Shown: positions 49,159 to 60,782 of the stretch, piece by piece
How positions within the stretch are numbered: position 1 is the first letter of the stretch
Layout of the letters: each line of letters starts with the position of its first letter
Origin: Oscheius tipulae
Taxonomy: Eukaryota; Nematoda; Chromadorea; Rhabditida; Rhabditidae
DNA length: 64,000 nucleotides
Assembly (NCBI GenBank): GCA_037178975.1
Contig: JASJZH010000004.1
Location: 1,674,001-1,738,000, forward strand
Direction: 5' to 3'
The notes under the pieces: model-generated
Database searches by the model: none
What the model was told of the DNA's origin: nothing
Seen by the model: the letters and a program-made list of their open reading frames with translations, nothing else
Made by a program: the position numbers and the translations under genes

Positions 49159-52100
49159 ATGATGTTCTTCATGGGCATACTCTACATTGGTTTCGTCCAG
49201 GCAGGAAGTAAGTTAGTTTTTTTACTGTCTATCAGTTCTCTGACAATCATATGTTTCACTGTTTTTTTTTACAAACGGAGATGTGTACTTCAATACAGTT
49301 TTTGAGCCGAATTCAGAAACAATCTATCTGTTCCCCGGTAGACTGGTATGGACAAAAATTTTTGCTACAAACATGCACGTAAAGCTCATCAACCATGTTA
49401 GAACCTGCTTTATTTGACTAAAGGCTGAAAACCAACATAATCTCATAATCTCAAAAGTTTCAATACAATTGTAGTTCGAAGAAGACAGTCATTCGTTCCA
49501 AGTAGGGTTGGTGCCACTTTACCGAGACTCACAGGTGTTCCATAAGTAAGCGAACGCTTTTTTGTTCTTCATTGTTGCAAGCTTTTGAGTAAAACTACTT
49601 ACTTGTTCCTGTTTTCTATTACAAACGAAATGCATATGGGAGGAACAACAGCTCTTGATAAATCTGCTCCATTTCACTAGCTACTGAAGTATAACAACTT
49701 ATTTGGACGACAGTTACTTTACCAATCAAAGCAGAGAGGCATAATGTGTCTGTAGGATCTGAATAATATTGAAAACGAAACCATTATCCACTCGTTTCCC
49801 AAATACATGAACTTGCTCTACCCGAGATTACGGGGCTATTAGTCATTCACCTCCCACCACCCCCAATTCATGAATTTTATGTTTGACAAGAAACAGCCGT
49901 GAAAATCTGCAGAAATTTGGAATTTTGGCCACTAAATGAGGGATTTTCAGAAGAGGCTCTGGTAGATGAACGTGGTGAATTCCTCCCTCACATACGTCTG
50001 GCCAAGGATCTCATGGACCAGCGGAGGTGGGTCTTTTTGACTAGAAAAAACATAGCCTAGTGGGTAGAAGTATAGTGTGATGACCAACTTTTCAGCTTTA
50101 GGTACGATAACAGAGTCAGACCGGTAGTCAACCACACTCGACCGACCAGTGTCTCCTTCAGCATGAGTCTCTATCAGATCTTGGCCATTGTGAGTTTCTT
50201 TTAGTTTCTGTACATACTGCCACGAAATTACGGAAACGTCGCGGGAACAATAGGGCAGCTGAAACATAAAAGCTTGAGGTTCAGGTCCTAGGGGGACATT
50301 TTTGGCATACACTACCGAAGACAGCGTTATAAACAGTTAGGCAAGCTATGAAACTTAAGAGTTGAACTTTTTGACATGATTGGTGTCCTGCCTGTTCAAG
50401 CCATTAGGTCAGGGTCAAAACACAATTTGTCACCCTAGCAATGTTCTACAAAACTACTTCTTGGTCAATCCTACAGATAGGCTGAGCATCAAGTTGTCGC
50501 TATATGGCCTAGCTCTCTCATCTGTAGCAAGATAGGACAGCGATAAAACATAAAAAGTTCTTTTTTTCATTGCTATGTTGTCCGTGTTGTCCCACTCAAG
50601 TACGGGAATTCATCTATACAGACTTAAGGGCAGCTGAAAATACTTTTAAGTCTACCTGGCATTCCCTACGATCTAAAAGAAAACTCACAAGTCTTTTGTT
50701 TCATTCAATTATTGTGTAGTGCTAACTTTTCAACCCAAATGAAAAAAAAGATTCTCTCTATCCTCAAAAAAGGAAAGCGTTTCAGAACGAGAAGCAGCAA
50801 AACGTGGACCTGAATGTGTGGGTCATCCAGAAATGGGTGGACGACTTCCTCGGATGGGACCCACATAACTATGGGATGATCAACACGACAATCCTGCCCT
50901 TCGACGCTATTTGGCTCCCAGATACTTACATCTACAATAGGTGAGTCCATGAATACGCGGTAGTAATATTCCCAAAATAAACACAACTTATACTATGGAA
51001 TGAAACATACAGTGAGTATTTTCCACTGAAAAATCATTATGTTTCACGGTAGAGTAAATAGCGGCTGGTTTCAATTTGCAGCTATCAGTTCGAATGATAA
51101 CAAGTTTGGCTGATACGCCGTTGATGCTCGTGACTGGTAGATTATAGGCATTTAGAACTAGATAAAAGAAAAATAAGAGGACTGTACTTTTCTGAATTTA
51201 GTAAAGACAAAGTTGCACAGACATTCTCGAAAACTAGTTGTCTCAAAAAAAAATATAAGCTCAAGTAAAAAAGAGCCATTTTCAGTGTGGTAATGAACCG
51301 GGAGGAGACAGAGAGATACATCAACGTGGTGATTTCGACCAACTATTGGAAGGGAGAACGAGGAGCCGAGATCAAGTTCATGTATCCGGCACTCTACAGG
51401 ACCAGCTGTCTTCTGGATATTAGGTGAGGGTGCTTCGCAAAAAAATATGTTTCACTTTTTCTTGAACAGTGAGAATGAGATGTTACTATGTGTCCTTTAG
51501 ACAAATTGACTTCTTTTTAAATAGTCAGAGTCATTAATAAGAAAGTTTTTCATTACCGGCACACTTTACTGCTTTGACTTTGAAAATGCAAGAAATATAG
51601 TTTCAACTTTCTTACTTTTATTAAAGCAAAGCCGCTTTCCGAAAATTGTTAAGTACTGGCTTGATAAGATAAATAAAAAAAGGTCGTAGAAACTTGTCGG
51701 AAAGTCGAAAAAGGACTGTCTCTTGCTTCAACTCATGAAACTTTTTATGTTTCGTAGCTTATCGACAAAGATAAACATGACTATGTTGTAAAGGTAATAG
51801 AAAACTTCCAAAACGTCATTTAGGAAACAGCGTTTTGCCTCATCTGTTCATGCTTTTTTTCATTTTTTAGAAAAGCGTGCGTTTCAACTTTGTAAGAATA
51901 AATTTCACATTTGTTTGGGATTTGGAAAAACAGACGTATAGGACCCTGGTAGACTCAAAACATCCAGATTCTTCCCTTATGACCAGCAGACGTGCAAGTT
52001 GACGATCAGTTCGTGGACTTCGTCCAAGAGCGACATCGACTACTATGCCGAGTTCGATGCTGTCAATCTGGATAATTTCATTACCAACGAGGAATGGGTC

Positions 52101-55100
52101 GTCGTGAGCTTCCACATTGAGCGAATTGAAGAAAAGTTCGTTTGCTGCCCGGAGCCATGGGTTCTCCTGGAGGCCAATTTGGTTGTAAGGTCAGTTTTCT
52201 AGTTTGTTTCAAGAAGAAATTGTAAGCAGCTTTAGATGTGAAATAATGTTTAGAATGACAATCGAAGAAGACAAAAGTCTTCAGAAGATTGTTTGATTCC
52301 TTTCGTGTTTCGTCAAGAGCGGTTAAAACTAGCTCAGAACTGCAGATATCTTTCGACTTGAAAATGCAGTAACAAACCAATTTTTTCACTTTTTCGTTGC
52401 TTCACCGCGAACATGTATGTACCAGAGTCTGTCGATTGACAGTAAAGATAAAAAGCTCTAGTGAATCTCAGAGCAGACCTGGTATTTCGATTCTGTAGTC
52501 TAGACATTTTTAACTTTTCGATGTTCTGCAAAGTTGTACAGCTTTCTGAGATTTACAACTTTGCAGAGCATCGCAAAGTATTCTTGACAACGAAAGCCGC
52601 GATGGATTTCGGTCTGAACCGGACCGGCCGGCATATTTGAATATGAGGCAACGTTTCATGACTTCAATGAGCATCAAACTTTCTTCTGTCATTCTGGATC
52701 AGTTCGTAGAGAATTTTCCATGTCTCATCGGGAACCTTTATGGCCACTTGCTCTCAAAAGACGTAGAATTCGGTGGCTGCTTAGCAAAACTAATAAAAGA
52801 CTCTTCAGAAGGAAGCCCCTGTACTACATAGTCAATCTGGTCATCCCCACTTCCGTCATCACAATGGTAGCTGTCACTGGCTTCTTTACAGCCGCCTCTA
52901 CCAGCTCAGAAAGGTCTTTTTGTCCAAAAAACTTGCAAAATTCATTTCAAGACGGGAGAAACTCTCTCTAGGAATCGATTCCCTCTTGGCCATGTCAATT
53001 CTGATGATGATGGTCTCGGAACAGATGCCCACGACCAGCGACTACGTTCCTCTCTTTGGTATGGATTTCAGTTTTTGAAGAGAAATGTTTCAGGACTCTT
53101 TTATCTCTCGATCATTCTGATAATCTTCATTGGGACCCTCTTCACGGCATTCATTCTAAACATCCACCTGCAGAAAATGTACTCAAAGCCTGTCCCTCCT
53201 CTTATAGCTTTTATCTTCTTCGCAAAAGTGGGACGCTACAGAATTTGATGACAACAACAGTTTAGATAGCCAAATGGCTCAAGTTGAGGGCTCCGACCCA
53301 GTTGCTGGAACTGTGGACAGAGACCGGGGTACATTTTGAAACACAGAGGATTGGACAGGGCAACAAGAAAAGAGTGGCCAAGAACTTGGTGAGTGTTTTC
53401 TTTGCATGTTTCACCTTGTAGTTATCGTACTCAATAAGGGAAGGAGGCAGTGAATACAAACAGTTGTTGATTGGAGACTTTGATCGTGCCAGAAAATCAT
53501 TTAGCTTTGGTTAGACCTCTACTGCACGTTTAGAGCTTTCACGGGATCTATAGGAAAAGTGAAACCAAAAACTATCTGAGAAACCTTTTCATCTTGAATG
53601 CGTCAAAAAAGATGTGAAGACAGTGTCAGAGGGGGAAACTCCAAAATATCGTCAAAAATTAAAAAAAAAAAAAGTTCCTGACTGTATCAGAAAATTATCT
53701 GTTGGCTCAGAGCAAGAATCATTTGGCGTTTCTCTCGGAAGACGCGTCGAGCGTTCATACTGCGTTTGCTGAACTACTACCTATCACTGAAGCATAAATG
53801 TTTTCGTATTTCTCTTGGAAAACATTCATTTTTCATTTCGTAATAATTGAGCAACTTTCCAGAAATCAACATCGAGACACGGAGCTCGCTGTAGTCGTAA
53901 CGAGATTCTTATGCAGAGCACCTCTCTCAGCAAGTCTCTGTCTCCCCCACAGCCCACTGTCACCACGTAATCTCTTCGTCTTTTGGCTTCAAAAAACGAT
54001 ATTTTAGAATAGACAAAGAGGCCCAAATTCGAGAGAAGTGGCGTGCAGTGGCCAATGCTGCATTGATGCAGGAACGGTCAAGAGAGGCAAGCACCACGCC
54101 GAATGGTCGTCTGAGTATCCGTGAGTTGAGAAATAGGCGGGAAAAGACAAAACTTTAGGACCGCCATCGTCGATCGGAGATGGTATGGTAACCCCTACTT
54201 CTCCTATAGAGCCAGGACCTCTGATGCTGTGCACTTCGGCCATGTCAGCCACCGAAAATACGCTCTTTGAGAGCAAGTTGAGAAGGAGGTACATGACTTC
54301 CTTTTTGATTCTTCTGACAGCCTTGAGCATTTTGTTTTCGAGGATTCCTGTTGCGAATGGAAATCTTGCTCAATCGACATGACAGGGAAAGAAAAAATGT
54401 TTGCAGACTGTTGCAACAAAAAATGATTCAAGGGGACAGGCGGACAGTCAAAATCAAGACAAACTTGCCAAACTTTCTCTGCGCTGACAAGGTTCCGTGC
54501 AATCTTCTGTAAATGGATTTTGGTGATATTAAAACAGCTGATATGAAACGCAAGTGAGGTCAAGCTACGTCATCCCTGTCTGATCCCTTTTTCTAGTCTA
54601 CTGATTCAGAGAGTAACTAGTTTTGTGTAGGGTGTGATCATTTATGCTTGCCATTCCCTATGCTGAACATTTTTTCCTACATTCAACACTATCATCTGAT
54701 ATTGAAACATACAACGTTTCTTCGAGATCACCAGACAAGGAAGAGGTAGTAATATTCATGCGGTTTTTGACAAGCTCCTTCTATTTTAAACAAATCGATC
54801 TTCTCGGAATTTTTAGAGTATGGTTCAAAAGGCTCGATGTTCAAGATTCAATAGAAGAATAAGATTTAAATTTTCTGTACATCAAGATATAAACTGAATA
54901 TCACACTCGAACAGTCGATGTATATCACCTGATATTAGAAAATTCAGTCGGGAAAGTAAAACATTTCAGATATGCCTTGGAATGGGAGTATCTGGCGACT
55001 GTCCTGGACCGTCTCCTTCTTATCTTCTTCACTCTCGTCGTCATCTTTGTGACCTTCCTGATGATTTTAGTCGGAGAGGCCATGCATCTCAGCTATACCC

Positions 55101-55147
55101 TGGAGCAGAACATGAAGGAAATGGCCAGGAAGAAACAGACAAATTGA
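49159..55147 (+). CDS. Alpha-type nicotinic acetylcholine receptor subunit
   Basis: Fourteen exons in phase give 575 aa: 49159-49207, 49951-50026, 50096-50189, 50786-50940, 51286-51423, 51968-52189, 52809-52913, 52952-53058, 53094-53227, 53266-53388, 53863-53966, 54008-54120, 54159-54288, 54970-55147. A signal peptide (MGILYIGFVQA) comes first. The ligand-binding domain holds VRPV, WVIQKWVDDFLGWDP, WLPDTYIYN and the Cys loop C166-C180 with FFPYD. Vicinal cysteines FVCC (C230-C231) mark an alpha subunit, with Phe in place of the usual loop-C Tyr. TM1 follows RRKPLYYIVNLVIP. TM2 is preceded by REKLSLGI, whose Glu favours cations. TM3, a long cytoplasmic loop and TM4 (ALEWEYLATVLDRLL) complete it. 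It is expected at synapses or muscle membranes. TTTTTCCAG before the ATG may accept a spliced leader. Confidence 0.88.
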
Positions 55148-55249
55148 GTGTGTTGCATGGGCAAGTGTTATGAATTGTAACTATATTTCAATTATTGTTT
55201 GTATGCCAACGGCGGAGAGGAGTGCACTACGGTTATAATCAAACAGCAT

Positions 55250-55470
55250 GTACATCTTTCTTTACTAAAGCGCAATGGTGTGTGTCCGTCTGTCCGTCTG
55301 TCTGTGTGTCCGCACAACTGCATGTCAACACTAATACCCAAAAACGCTGACAAGACATTTCATGTCAAGAGACAAGTTGACAAGCCAGCTGTGGAGGAAA
55401 CTATCACTAGGAAAGCGGCGCAGCCGCCTGTGATCAATTCTAAGCAAAGGCCAAAGGGCTGCGAAACACA
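55250..55470 (+). repeat. Repeat family A copy between convergent genes
   Basis: It lies between the receptor stop (55147) and the lectin stop (55487). GCGCAATGGTGTGTGTCCGT, a GTCTGT run, TCATGTCAAGAGACAAG and GCGGCGCAGCCGC are present. GCGGC-GCA-GCCGC can form a small hairpin. It was copied with the surrounding duplication to 62600-62825. Confidence 0.7.
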
Positions 55471-55486
55471 TTTATTTCGAGCCGAT

Positions 55487-57903
55487 TCACCCACTCTTTC
55501 GCGTGACCGTGGCATGGAATCCCGGATAGGTGTTCTGGCCATCCGAGACGAAAACCACCATGGCCGTAGGAGAGTAGGTCTGGACGGTGTAGGTGCCCAC
55601 GTTTCCAGAGAGCCTTAACTTTATCTTTTTATCGATACTGGAAACAGAAACTCGCTTTGAACTATATTGCATGTAGGTGTATTCATTGGCTTCATAGACG
55701 TAGACCATGTCTCTGGATGGCTCAGTGTAGAAGTAGTCGAACTTAATTGTGAATGGGCCACTAAAGATTTATGTTTCAAAGGTAGACGAGACCCACTTGT
55801 GTAAAAAGTAGACACAGTTCTGGTAGTTGTCATAGTTGCTAGGGTAGTTGGGAGTCGAGATCTGAAGGCTTTCGAAACATAGATGTTTCAACTTTAATTC
55901 TGTTTGGAAATGGATCTTCCGTATGACTTCGTCCAGCGAGATTAGTATCCAACTCCGAGACTACTGTGCTAATTTCAAAATACTTCAATATACGTTTCTC
56001 GTAGGATTCTAATATTGATTGACGTTAGCGTCGAACACTAACAAGATTTTGAAAAATGAGAAAGAAACTATAGCTCAGCACTGCATCCGCAAAAAACTGC
56101 AGACAACAATTCACTCAGACCTTTGTCAAAAGAGTGAAAAATTTTGGAACTAGGGCCAAACAATTCGTACATTATGGGTCGAAATAGCGCTCATACTATC
56201 TCAGCGAAAACTTCACTGCCACAAAAGGATTGTTTAGATAAAAAAGTTTTCACAAAAAGAGACGCTAAGGCGATTTTTATATTGATCGATGTTCGAGTGA
56301 TTCATTCGGCGAAGAAAATATTAGCAACGCAAAAGCGCTTTGTGCATTCTTTGGTTTTTTTCAAGCCTGAACAAGAACTCCTCAAAGAGCAAAAGAGAGA
56401 AGTCAGAACTTTTACCAATTGATGCGAAGCCTTATAATTTTTTAGGGCTGAAACTAGCGAAGAATCTTGTAAACTGTAGCTGACAATTTCTAATATGAAG
56501 CACCCCGATAAAAACGTACGTTGATGGGTGCCGAGAGCCAGTAGATGGAGTTGCTCTTGCTCTGTTGAAGGCCCTCTGAAACCGATTGTGATTTCTGTCA
56601 GAGACTCGGATCTAATAGGTTTTCAAGTCCGTGAATTCATTCTACTAACAGGTTTTTGCAGCTCTGTATTTTTTTTATTTTAAAACATGGCTTCACATAC
56701 AACTAACTTGTAGAGAAAAGCGAAAAGATGGCTCGAATCTGAAACACTTTTTTCTCCTGTACAATCAAAACGTGGAAAGCAGTTCACACTCGTACCGTCT
56801 TGACAAACTTGGATGTAATTTCAAAAAGCTCACTGTAGTAACTGGCAACAGTAGTAGGATCGTACTGACAGACAAAGGCGCTGACAGTCGTGCAAGGGAC
56901 ACTTATCCATTTTCCGTTAAAGATGTCGTTGGTGGTGTCGAGGATAACGCACTGGCCGACCTCGGGTGTGGCCAGACCTAACATTTCTAGATTGTATAGA
57001 TAAGACACCTCAAACCTCCAAAGAAGAAGCTAGTCTGGTTAGTGGTAAGCATACGCCCGTAGTCGAACTTGCAGTATTCATTGGAGCACAGTACTCCGAT
57101 GTGGACAGTGCTCAGGCCTTTGGCCACAGTTGTGATCAAATTATTTTGCTGGAATTTGGTATTTTTCTGGGCGTTATTCAAGAGAAAATGGCTTTCAGCC
57201 TGGCTATATTTGCTTTGAGTAACAAAATAATTCAAAATAAGTTAGGCCACCGCCCCTTCGGGGCGTATCTACCTCGTCTTTTCTCCAGTAAAACTATTGC
57301 TAAAGACCAATCATTCAAACGCGCTTCCTACTGTTTGACCCCGCTTCCTGTCCATCAAACCCACTATCCCTCGACATCATCCCATTTCTCTAAATAATGC
57401 TACCGCCCCTAGAGGGGTCAAATAACAGATATAACATTATTCTTTCGAACTTTGCCCGGTTTCTATTCCCTTTTGTCCACCTGCCCTGGTCCTTTTCGTC
57501 CTTCCCTCTCACTTCAACTTTCCCGCAAGTTTCCCTCTAGTGGAGCTACTGCTACTGGAGCAACGTTCTTCCAAAGAAGCTATCCCCAAACTGACTTGAC
57601 TTGCCAACAATTTTCTTGTTTCACTTCTTATATTAAAGGAGTACATTGAAAAAGTATCGGTTTTTTTTGAGAAAGAAACTTTCAGCAAAACACCATTCTC
57701 ACCTCGGGACTGCTAATTGTGACAAGCATCGCTTCTTCTTGATTACACTGAGCCTCGGCCTGATCTCTCGGTAGAAGAGTCTTGTAGATTTTGTAGCAGA
57801 ACATGGCCCCATTGACTGTGGAGTTGACATAGCCCTTAGGACAGGTGGTGTCGGCCAGAATAGCCATGGGAGCCAGGAGGAGAGCCAACAGAGCTGGAAG
57901 CAT
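55487..57903 (-). CDS. Secreted C-type lectin with C-terminal CUB domain
   Basis: Seven exons in phase give 330 aa: 57903-57703, 57199-57016, 56977-56796, 56738-56708, 56575-56520, 55861-55797, 55760-55487. The signal peptide is LPALLALLLAPMAILA. The C-type lectin domain runs from TTCPKGYVNST and FCYKIYKTLL through VLCSNEYCKFDYGR to GKWISVPCTTVSAFVCQYD. A 31-nt exon and GLQQSKSNSIYWLSAP link to a CUB domain (ISTPNYPSNYDNYQNCVYFL, FTIKFDYFYTEP, VFVSDGQNTYPGFHATV). This is a common nematode clec layout, secreted and often linked to gut or immune roles. No EPN/QPD sugar motif is seen. It converges on the receptor gene. Confidence 0.82.
57360..57620 (+). repeat. Repeat family B copy in lectin intron 1
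   Basis: GGAGCAACGTTCTTCCAAAG then CCAAACTGACTTGACTTGCC matches 20195-20270. The left part is pyrimidine-rich (CTGCCCTGGTCC, CCTTCCCTCTCAC). Two short inverted segments, CGCCCCTTCGGGGCG (57251-57265) and CGCCCCTAGAGGGG (57404-57417), lie to its left. Confidence 0.6.
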
Positions 57904-58229
57904 CGTGGTGACTGATAGTCTTTTGGATAGGTTCCACCCCTTTTGGAGTAAAGTCCCCCTTATCTAGGAGAGTGGATTAGGAAAAACGGTGATAGCAGTT
58001 GTAGGCTCTAGAGACAGAAGAAAAGGTTTTCGGGTACTTTGCGTGAGCTACTGTTGGAAAATATGGAATCAAATGGTTTTCTTCCTGAGTTAGGTATTCT
58101 TGTCACATTTCGGGCAAACGCTGATACATTCCAAAGTTCAAAAATGAAATGTAAAAGAAACGTAATCACCGAAACCAAAGATATACTGTTGAAAGTATTT
58201 TTACTACCGTGACAGTGAAGATTCATTTC

Positions 58230-58770
58230 TATTTTCGGTGTAAGTGAATAGTGAAACATTGTCAGATGATGGGACCTAGCGAAAATTGAATTTCACGTTT
58301 TCTGTTCCGTTTCCGGAAATGGTGAAACAAGAATATTTTTCAAAAACAAACAAGAAGTCGTTCTCCAAGCGGCGATTCAAAACGAAACATTCAGAAGTTT
58401 ATCTGATTCAGTCGTCTCAACAACTGAAATTTCATTGGTCGTCACAGTATATGAGATTGGGGGAAAACATTCATAGCTGTCGCTTCTACAGTAAATTTCG
58501 TATTTCTTGTTGCATTTATGAACACAGTGAAACATTGATTGTGGTAGGTTTACCCACCTGCAACAAGTTGTGTGAGCAACGAAAATAGAAGCCAGATAAC
58601 CATAGTTCTATCTTTATAGAAGCAGTGAAACATTGATTATCCAGAGTGAACGATGAAGTGAAGTTTCATTACTAGCCACAGTATATGAATGCAGTGAAAC
58701 GTTTACATTTGCCAGAGACGTGAGAGTTCTTTGGATTGCTTGCAGTATTTGTGGAAGCAGTGAAACAAAG
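58230..58770. repeat. Diverged minisatellite-like region with GTGAAACATTG motif
   Basis: AGTGAAACATTG or a close variant appears at about 58249, 58532, 58627, 58695 and 58761. Several are preceded by CACAGTATATGA or GCAGTATTTG and spaced 63-97 bp. The block is AT-rich and non-coding as far as I can see. It covers most of the spacer upstream of the lectin gene start. Confidence 0.45.
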
Positions 58771-58937
58771 TGCTGTAGATGGAGTACTCCAACCGCTATA
58801 AAGATGGGATAAACTCGTATCAATTTACCTGAACTGGGAACAATATAGATGTGCCTATCGTCATCCCCCTTTGGTCTTTTCATCACTTTCTACCACTAAT
58901 CCGCCACCTCCCTAATCCGATAACGTCGTACAACAGT

Positions 58938-59258
58938 TCATCCCAACTCTCCAGAGATAAGAAAACATGAAACAAAGAAGTTTAATCTGCATCTTCCCAG
59001 GGAAAAATATTTTACAAACTCTTGGGAAATGATTCTTCGTGGAGAAATCTGATAGGACAGGGTTCCATTGTGACAGATGACCCTACAAGAGGCTCCCTCG
59101 GCAACATTCTGGTCCAAAAATTGGAGAGTTTCCAGTAGGAAATCGAAGCATCTGTCTCCGTCCCATTGGGAGTTCTCCAGGGTGTTTGTGTTGACTTTCT
59201 TAAGCTGAAACATTAGAGTTTCTGTTGGAAACCATTCGTTTTCGGGGACAAGGTTCAA
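58938..59258 (-). CDS. Coding-like exon of unknown family
   Basis: After ATGTTTCAG (minus strand, about 59206) the frame reads LKKVNTNTLENSQWDGDRCF, then LLETLQFLDQNVAEGASCRV and ICHNGTLSYQISPRR. Three cysteines and an NGT glycosylation site suggest an extracellular protein. Upstream and downstream exons are not identified. It could be part of a secreted protein gene lying between the lectin gene and the duplicated block. Confidence 0.35.
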   Translation of the reverse strand: MNLVPENEWFPTETLMFQLKKVNTNTLENSQWDGDRCFDFLLETLQFLDQNVAEGASCRVICHNGTLSYQISPRRIISQEFVKYFSLGRCRLNFFVSCFLISGELG

Positions 59259-60782
59259 CTTTTCAGGCTAGACATGTTCTGCAAAGCTGTAATTCTAGTC
59301 AAGATCTACACCTTTGATAAACATTGTTAGGCTCGAAAGTTGTGTTCTCCTGGTCAAAAAGACGTGAAAGGATCAGACCTGTCGCACAAATCCGCCATTG
59401 TCCTTAATTCCCACGATCAGATGTATACTTATCGATCTGTACTGTCGAGTTCTGGTCTTGTGGATTTTTCGGTTTCAATGTTCCTTGAAAATGTATGATT
59501 GCGCTCCTAGCATCACCGAGAACAGCGCTCATTCAACTATATATCAAAGTTGTTGGGACTGTGGACAGAGACCGGGGTACATTTTGAAACACAGAAGGTT
59601 GGACAGGGCAACAAGAAAAGAGTGGCCAAGAACTTGATGAGTTTTCTTTGCATGTTTCACCTTGTAGTTATCGTACTCAATAAGGAAAGGAGGCAGTGAA
59701 TACAAACAGTTGTTGATTGGAGACTTAGATCGTGCCAGAAAATCATTTAGCTTCCGTTTGGTCATTAATCTACAACTCTATTGCACGTTTAGAGCCTTCA
59801 CAGGATCTATAGGAAAAGTGAAATTAAAAAGTGGCTGACGAACCTTTCCATCTTGGATGTGTCAAGAAGGATGTGAGGACAGTGTCGGTAGGGGAAACTC
59901 CAAAATATTCGTGTTTGGCCGAATAGTCGTCTGAGTATCCGTGAGTTGAGGAATAGGCGGGAAAAGACAAAACTTTAGGACCGCCATCGTCGATCGGAGA
60001 TGGTATGGTAACCCCTACTTCTCCTATAGAGCCAGGACCTCTGATGCTGTGCACTTCGGCCGTGTCAGCCACCGAAAATACGCTCTTTGAGAGCAAGTTG
60101 AGAAGGAGGTACATGACTTCCTTTTTGATTCTTGTGACAGCCTCGAGCATTTTGTTTTCGAGGATTCCTTTTGCGAATGGAAATCTTGCTCAATCGACAT
60201 GACAGTGAAACATAAAATGTTTGCAGACTGTTGCAACAAAAAATGATTCAAGGGGATAGGCGGACAGTCAAAATCAAGACAAACTTGCCGAATTTTTTTA
60301 GAATGGATTTTGTTGTACAGATGTTATGAAAAGCAAGGGATGTGAAGCTACGTCATTTCCCACATTCAATACTATCATTTGATTTTTAAACATACAATTT
60401 TTCTAGTAATATTCATCCAATTTTCGACAAGTTTCTTCTTTTTCAGACAAATTGATCTTCTCGGAATTTTCGTGAAAAGGTACAATATTCAAGACACAAT
60501 AGAAGACTTGCACAGACGACACTATATATGTTGGCTTTGAAATCTAAATTTTCTGTATATCAAGGTACAAACTGAATATCACGCTCGAACAGTCGATGTA
60601 TATCACCTGACAGGGAAACATTAAAAAATCTAATCGGGAAAGTAAAAAATTTCAGATATGCCTTGGAATGGGAGTATCTGGCGACTGTCCTGGACCGTCT
60701 CCTTCTTATCTTCTTCACTCTCGTCGTCATCTTTGTGACCTTCCTGATGATTTTGGTCGGAGAGCATCTCAGCTAACCGAGC

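Noticed and set aside
55400-55450. Helitron 3' end (GCGGCGCAGCCGC hairpin followed by CTAA)
   Set aside because: Similarity between family A copies continues past CTAA, so this is not an element terminus, and the next base is not the expected T.
55199-55618. Plus-strand open frame of 139 codons, repeated at 62554
   Set aside because: It runs through repeat family A and antisense to the CUB exon; its recurrence is explained by the duplication.
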